From: Parapedobacter sp037190485
GTDB taxonomy: Bacteria > Bacteroidota > Bacteroidia > Sphingobacteriales > Sphingobacteriaceae
Direction of reading: 5' to 3'
Length of the DNA stretch: 64,000 nt
Assembly: GCA_037190485.1 (NCBI GenBank)
Contig: JBBCJB010000020.1
Span: 256,134 to 320,133, forward strand
Shown: positions 60,548 to 64,000 of the stretch, in pieces
How positions within the stretch are numbered: the stretch's first letter is position 1
Layout: each line of letters opens with the position of its first letter
The notes under the pieces: model-generated
Seen by the model: the letters and a program-made list of their open reading frames with translations, nothing else
Databases searched by the model: none
What the model was told of the DNA's origin: nothing
Program-made: the position numbers and the translations under genes

Positions 60548-62323
60548 ATGAAAAAAGTGATATTGGCAACTACGGCGGTACTTTCATTCGGCGTTATGAA
60601 TTCCTGCGTAGAAATGGACCTGAACCCGAAAGACACGATGACTTCCACCCAGCTCGCTACCGACCCCGCGGGGATCGAGTACACCACCATCGGTGCTTAC
60701 CGGTGGTTCAGGCAAAACCGCACGGGATTGACCGGTGGATCCTCAAGCCGTAGCGTATATGCACGCAATTGGTTCCAGATGAACGAATTCCGTGGCGACA
60801 ACATCTTCATCGCCGGGGTCACGTCAGACCCGTTCATGAAATCGTATGAGTACTCCGATATCCAAACGGAAGAAACCGTCCGCTACTTTTGGTACGTTTC
60901 GTATTCGATACTCAATATCGTGAACACCAACATCGGTGTCGGCGCGGAAGGAAGATCGCCCAAGGATGACCATATCCTCGGCGAGAACTACTTCTTGCGT
61001 GCATTGGTGTACCTCAACCTGTGCGATATCTATGCTCGCCCCTATTCGCACGGGGCGGACAACCCGGCCGTGGTGCTACGTACTGAACAACCGTTAACCG
61101 GAGACATCAAACGGGCGACGATTGGCGAGGTATACACGCAGGTGGAGCAGGACCTTAACAAGGCCATCCAGTTGATGGGCAATTTCCGCCGATCCACCAA
61201 TGCCAGCTATGCCTGGAAAGGTTCCGCGCAGGGGCTGTTGTCGCGTCTGTACCTCAACATGGGCAGGAATCAAGACGTGGTGAACATCGTGAACGAAATG
61301 CTCAATGGCCGTACGCCGAGCGATGTCCTTGATGCAAACCTCGCCACCTATTTCACCCGCACGCAGGCTTCGGAAGAAACCCTATGGTGTATCGGGTATC
61401 TTCCAAATGAAAGTCCCGGCACGAGTTCTGTCGCCTCGATGTACCTTACCGACCCGATAAGCGGCGCGGGATGGGGCGAAATCTATCCATCAGACCCCAT
61501 GTATGCGCTCCTCACGCGTTACGCAGACGATGATATCCGCTGGAAAGACTTCCATCTTTTCCAAGCCATCCCTGCACCCGGTGTAACCTTGAACGGGCAG
61601 CCGGTTAAATGGATGGCCAATTGGGCCATCCCGAATCCGGCAAGCTGGTACTATGGCCTCCAGTATCGTTACCTCGCCGAAGATGCCGGTGGCCGATACA
61701 TTGTCTTCAGCGATAACCCGGGCCTGAACACCCCCATCGATGACGACTATTTCACGAACACGGGAACCAAAATCTACATCCAAGAGGAAATCGTCAATAC
61801 CTATCCCAAATACTTCTTCGTATATAACGGCACAAGGGTCGATGTAACCGTAACCCCCGCCACGAACAACCGCATGAGTTACCGGAAGATTTTCAACACG
61901 AAGTTTTCCTATCAAGACGGCAACGCCATGCTGTGCTCGTATCCGATGATCCGTTGGGGCGAAGTCATCCTCAACCGTGCCGAAGCCTACGCGAAGTTGA
62001 ATGACCCCACCGCTGCCCTGTCTGACGTCAATGCCATCCGCAGCCGGGCCGGCCTCTCGGGCAACCAGTTGATGACCGCAGGCAATATGGCGCAACGCGG
62101 TTACGCCGAGGTGCTTGACGTGGTCCTGGACGAGCGGCGTCTCGAGCTGGTTTACGAAGGATTCAGGTGGAAAGACCTGTTCCGCAACAACAAGCCCATG
62201 GATCGCCGCTATGGGGGTACGCACCCCTGGGAAGTCATCCAGCCCACCGATGCGCGGATACCGCATCAGCTATCCGGAGACGAAATGCTGATAAACCCGG
62301 GCGTATTACCCAACCCGCGATAA
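60548..62323 (+). CDS. SusD/RagB-family lipoprotein (second)
   Basis: A ~591-residue lipoprotein with leader ending VMNSC. SusD features: EYTTIGAYRWFRQNRTG, ENYFLRALVYLNLCDIYARPY, the C-terminal RWGEVILNRAEAYAKL with LDERRLELVYEGFRWKDLFR. It is about 90 residues longer than the first SusD, so a different ligand is likely. ATG 60548 is preferred to 60536 because it gives the lipobox. Confidence 0.91.
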   Translation: MKKVILATTAVLSFGVMNSCVEMDLNPKDTMTSTQLATDPAGIEYTTIGAYRWFRQNRTGLTGGSSSRSVYARNWFQMNEFRGDNIFIAGVTSDPFMKSYEYSDIQTEETVRYFWYVSYSILNIVNTNIGVGAEGRSPKDDHILGENYFLRALVYLNLCDIYARPYSHGADNPAVVLRTEQPLTGDIKRATIGEVYTQVEQDLNKAIQLMGNFRRSTNASYAWKGSAQGLLSRLYLNMGRNQDVVNIVNEMLNGRTPSDVLDANLATYFTRTQASEETLWCIGYLPNESPGTSSVASMYLTDPISGAGWGEIYPSDPMYALLTRYADDDIRWKDFHLFQAIPAPGVTLNGQPVKWMANWAIPNPASWYYGLQYRYLAEDAGGRYIVFSDNPGLNTPIDDDYFTNTGTKIYIQEEIVNTYPKYFFVYNGTRVDVTVTPATNNRMSYRKIFNTKFSYQDGNAMLCSYPMIRWGEVILNRAEAYAKLNDPTAALSDVNAIRSRAGLSGNQLMTAGNMAQRGYAEVLDVVLDERRLELVYEGFRWKDLFRNNKPMDRRYGGTHPWEVIQPTDARIPHQLSGDEMLINPGVLPNPR

Positions 62324-62334
62324 CGAACACCAAC

Positions 62335-62380
62335 GCTGGGAAAAGCGGGGATGAGCGCACTCCTTCTCGCCTTTCCCGGC
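62335..62380 (+). terminator. Intra-operon hairpin between SusD and DUF4832
   Basis: GCTGGGAAAAGC (62335-62346) pairs imperfectly with GCCTTTCCCGGC (62369-62380): one G-T and one mismatch, with a GAG-CGCA-CTC inner hairpin. Weak T content downstream, so it may be an attenuator reducing expression of the next gene relative to SusCD. Confidence 0.4.
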
Positions 62381-62400
62381 TTGTTAACCGATAGAAGCCG

Positions 62401-64000
62401 TATGTTTGGTAAAAACTATTTATGTGCGCTGTCTTTGATCGTCGGCGCTGCGAGCTGCCAGGAACCACTAGTCCTGCAGCCGCTTGACTACACGGAAAAC
62501 CCCGTTGACATCCCGAATCCCGACAGGGGTCCGTATCGTGGGCGGTGGCAGAATATCCCGCCCCAATTCACCGATGAAACCAATTCGCCGTTCGGCATCA
62601 CGCCAGAGGTGGATCACCGGGTTCCGGTCGATGCCAACTCCGTGCTGTACCACGGCCGGCAGGTACCTCCGGTAGAAGGCGACGACATCGAAACGACCGA
62701 GTTCTACAATGGCTTAAACCAGCTGGAAAAGCCTTACGTCGGTGGCACCGGCGTTACCGCGCTTCCATCGATATCCTTCATGTGCTTTGACTTGTGCAAC
62801 TTCTCGTCAAACGCGTTCCTTTCGGCGAAAGGCGCATTTGGCTACCAGGCAGACGGCCGATTCGAAGACCCGGCCACTGGCGTGCGCAGGACGGGGAAGA
62901 CCGGTCCGTTGACGCCTTTTGCACTTGACTACATGCGGGGTTTGCTCCAAAAGGTAAGAGACGGCAACGGGGTGGCCTTTGTGAAATTTTCGTATGACGG
63001 CAACGGCTTCAATTACATCGAACCCCATAAATACCCCGAATCGGACCTCACCGAAGGGCTTATCCAAGGACCCGAGCCCACCTACGTAACGACCAACAAC
63101 CCATCGGCCCTATGCGATGTGGAAGGTCATACGGAGAAAGACTGGATCGAATATCACATCTGGCAGCTCAGACCGATTTTCCACGAATATGAAGACGTCA
63201 TCATGTGCGTCAAGACGGGTATGCTCGGCCCGTGGGGCGAACAGCACTCATCTCCTTTGGCCCAGGATGCAGCTGCCTATAACAAGCTACTGCGTGCTTA
63301 CCTGGATGCCGTGCCCGGCTCGCGCCCCTTGTTGACACATGCCGGTGCATTTTTGGCATGGTACAACGAAACGTACGGCACCGAGTACACCTTCACGACC
63401 CTAGACCGCATGCCAGCGCCACCGAAAGGCTCGCCCGAGGCGCGGTTCGGATTCTTCAACGACAGCCACGCTGCGGGTAGTTGGAGCGACAATGGATCGC
63501 TTTCGGAAGGCAATGCGATGATAAAAAGCAAATACGGCGAAAGCGATTATGACCGGTACGGCGTCATCGGCTGGATCAATAAGCAAAACCAGATCTTCCA
63601 AGGCGAGGGCGGTATCGGCGACAACGTCTTTGGGCAGATGCCTGGCGCGATACTGGAAGCCCAGCAACTTCGCGTTGCCGCGTTGAACATGCGGCACGGC
63701 CGCTACGACCGGTGGAGCGACTTCATTTATAATGAGGCCAACGTAACCAAACCCGTCCAATTCCCGGCCAACGAACAGGAAACCGAGCGTGGCACCTACA
63801 CCGGACCAACGAAAACGGCTATCTTCGATCCGGTATACGACGGCCGCAACGGCCTCGAATACATGCGTGACCGGATGGGGTATCGGTTGGTGTTGCGCGA
63901 AGCCAAAACCAGTGCATCGGTCAAGCAAAACGAAACCCTCCGGTTTGAAGGCAAGATCCAAAACGTAGGTTTCGGCAATGTGGTCAACCGCAAAAATGTC
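62401..64000 (+). CDS. DUF4874/DUF4832 lipoprotein (3' partial)
   Basis: An open frame of ~533 codons to the window edge with no stop. It has a lipoprotein leader (ALSLIVGAASC) and the DUF4874-type start NPDRGPYRG, then SISFMCFDLCNFSSNAF-like N-terminal domain and a DUF4832 C-terminal half (MLGPWGEQHSSP, RAYLDAVPGSRPLLTHAG, MRHGRYDRWSDF). DUF4832 proteins resemble inactive or unusual TIM-barrel glycosidases and are frequent in SusCD loci (family knowledge, recalled). It follows SusD after a 77-bp spacer containing a hairpin. Confidence 0.8.

Noticed and set aside
61490..62266. A 258-aa - strand frame inside the second SusD
   Set aside because: Antisense shadow; SusD motifs are clear on the + strand.
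63401..63961. A 186-aa - strand frame near the right edge
   Set aside because: The + strand has an uninterrupted 533-codon frame with DUF4874/DUF4832 features, so the antisense frame is a shadow.
1..64000. CRISPR arrays, transposases, rRNA genes, integrases
   Set aside because: No regularly spaced repeats, IS transposase frames, ribosomal RNA or integrase sequences were seen.

Overview
The window comes from a Bacteroidota chromosome, most likely order Sphingobacteriales. The evidence is two SusC/SusD pairs, a GldC homologue, Bacteroidota-restricted families (DUF6427, DUF2480, DUF3109, DUF4832/DUF4874), and many TAnnTTTG -7 promoter elements instead of the sigma-70 -10 box. The genus is not determined. 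GC is close to 50% in genes and falls sharply in a few AT-rich intergenic islands.

Layout. 0-8 kb: envelope and housekeeping genes on the + strand (partial LpxH-like phosphatase, DUF6427 membrane protein, outer-membrane barrel, LptC, a PpiD/SurA-like PPIase, DUF2480, DUF3108, DUF3109). 8-16 kb: polyprenyl synthase, TerC, M28 peptidase, then on the - strand a GNAT enzyme and an S9 prolyl oligopeptidase, then LpxH, a Crp-like regulator and an SMR exporter. 16-33 kb: core genes (prfA, tRNA-Asp, 2H phosphoesterase, ECF sigma factor, glyA, IscA-like, ileS, DksA-like, lspA, gnd, RmlD-like, thioesterase, DUF1080, EVE, gldC, DEAD-box helicase).

33-53 kb: a large accessory locus, almost entirely on the - strand. 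In transcription order it holds an SGNH hydrolase, SusC, SusD, four type-I sulfatases, then (after an AT-rich gap with its own promoter) a polyol-type MFS permease, a 2-hydroxyacid dehydrogenase, two FGGY kinases, a histidine phosphatase and a glycerophosphodiesterase. A DeoR-family regulator is divergent at the head. No recognisable glycoside hydrolase or lyase is present. The gene set suggests a system that binds a sulfated or esterified ligand, strips sulfate and ester groups, imports the remaining polyol or sugar and phosphorylates it, with DeoR responding to the phosphorylated product. This is the strongest candidate for an undescribed system here.

53-56 kb: a second glycerophosphodiesterase, a small zinc-finger protein, a phage-repressor-like regulator, and two translationally coupled orphan genes divergent from it. 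56-64 kb (+ strand): a DUF5009/HGSNAT-like membrane protein, a second SusC/SusD pair and a DUF4874/DUF4832 lipoprotein that runs off the end of the window.

Several genes (lpxH, the RmlD-like gene, the thioesterase, the helicase) have a -7 element only 4-6 nt upstream of a well-supported ATG, which predicts leaderless mRNAs.
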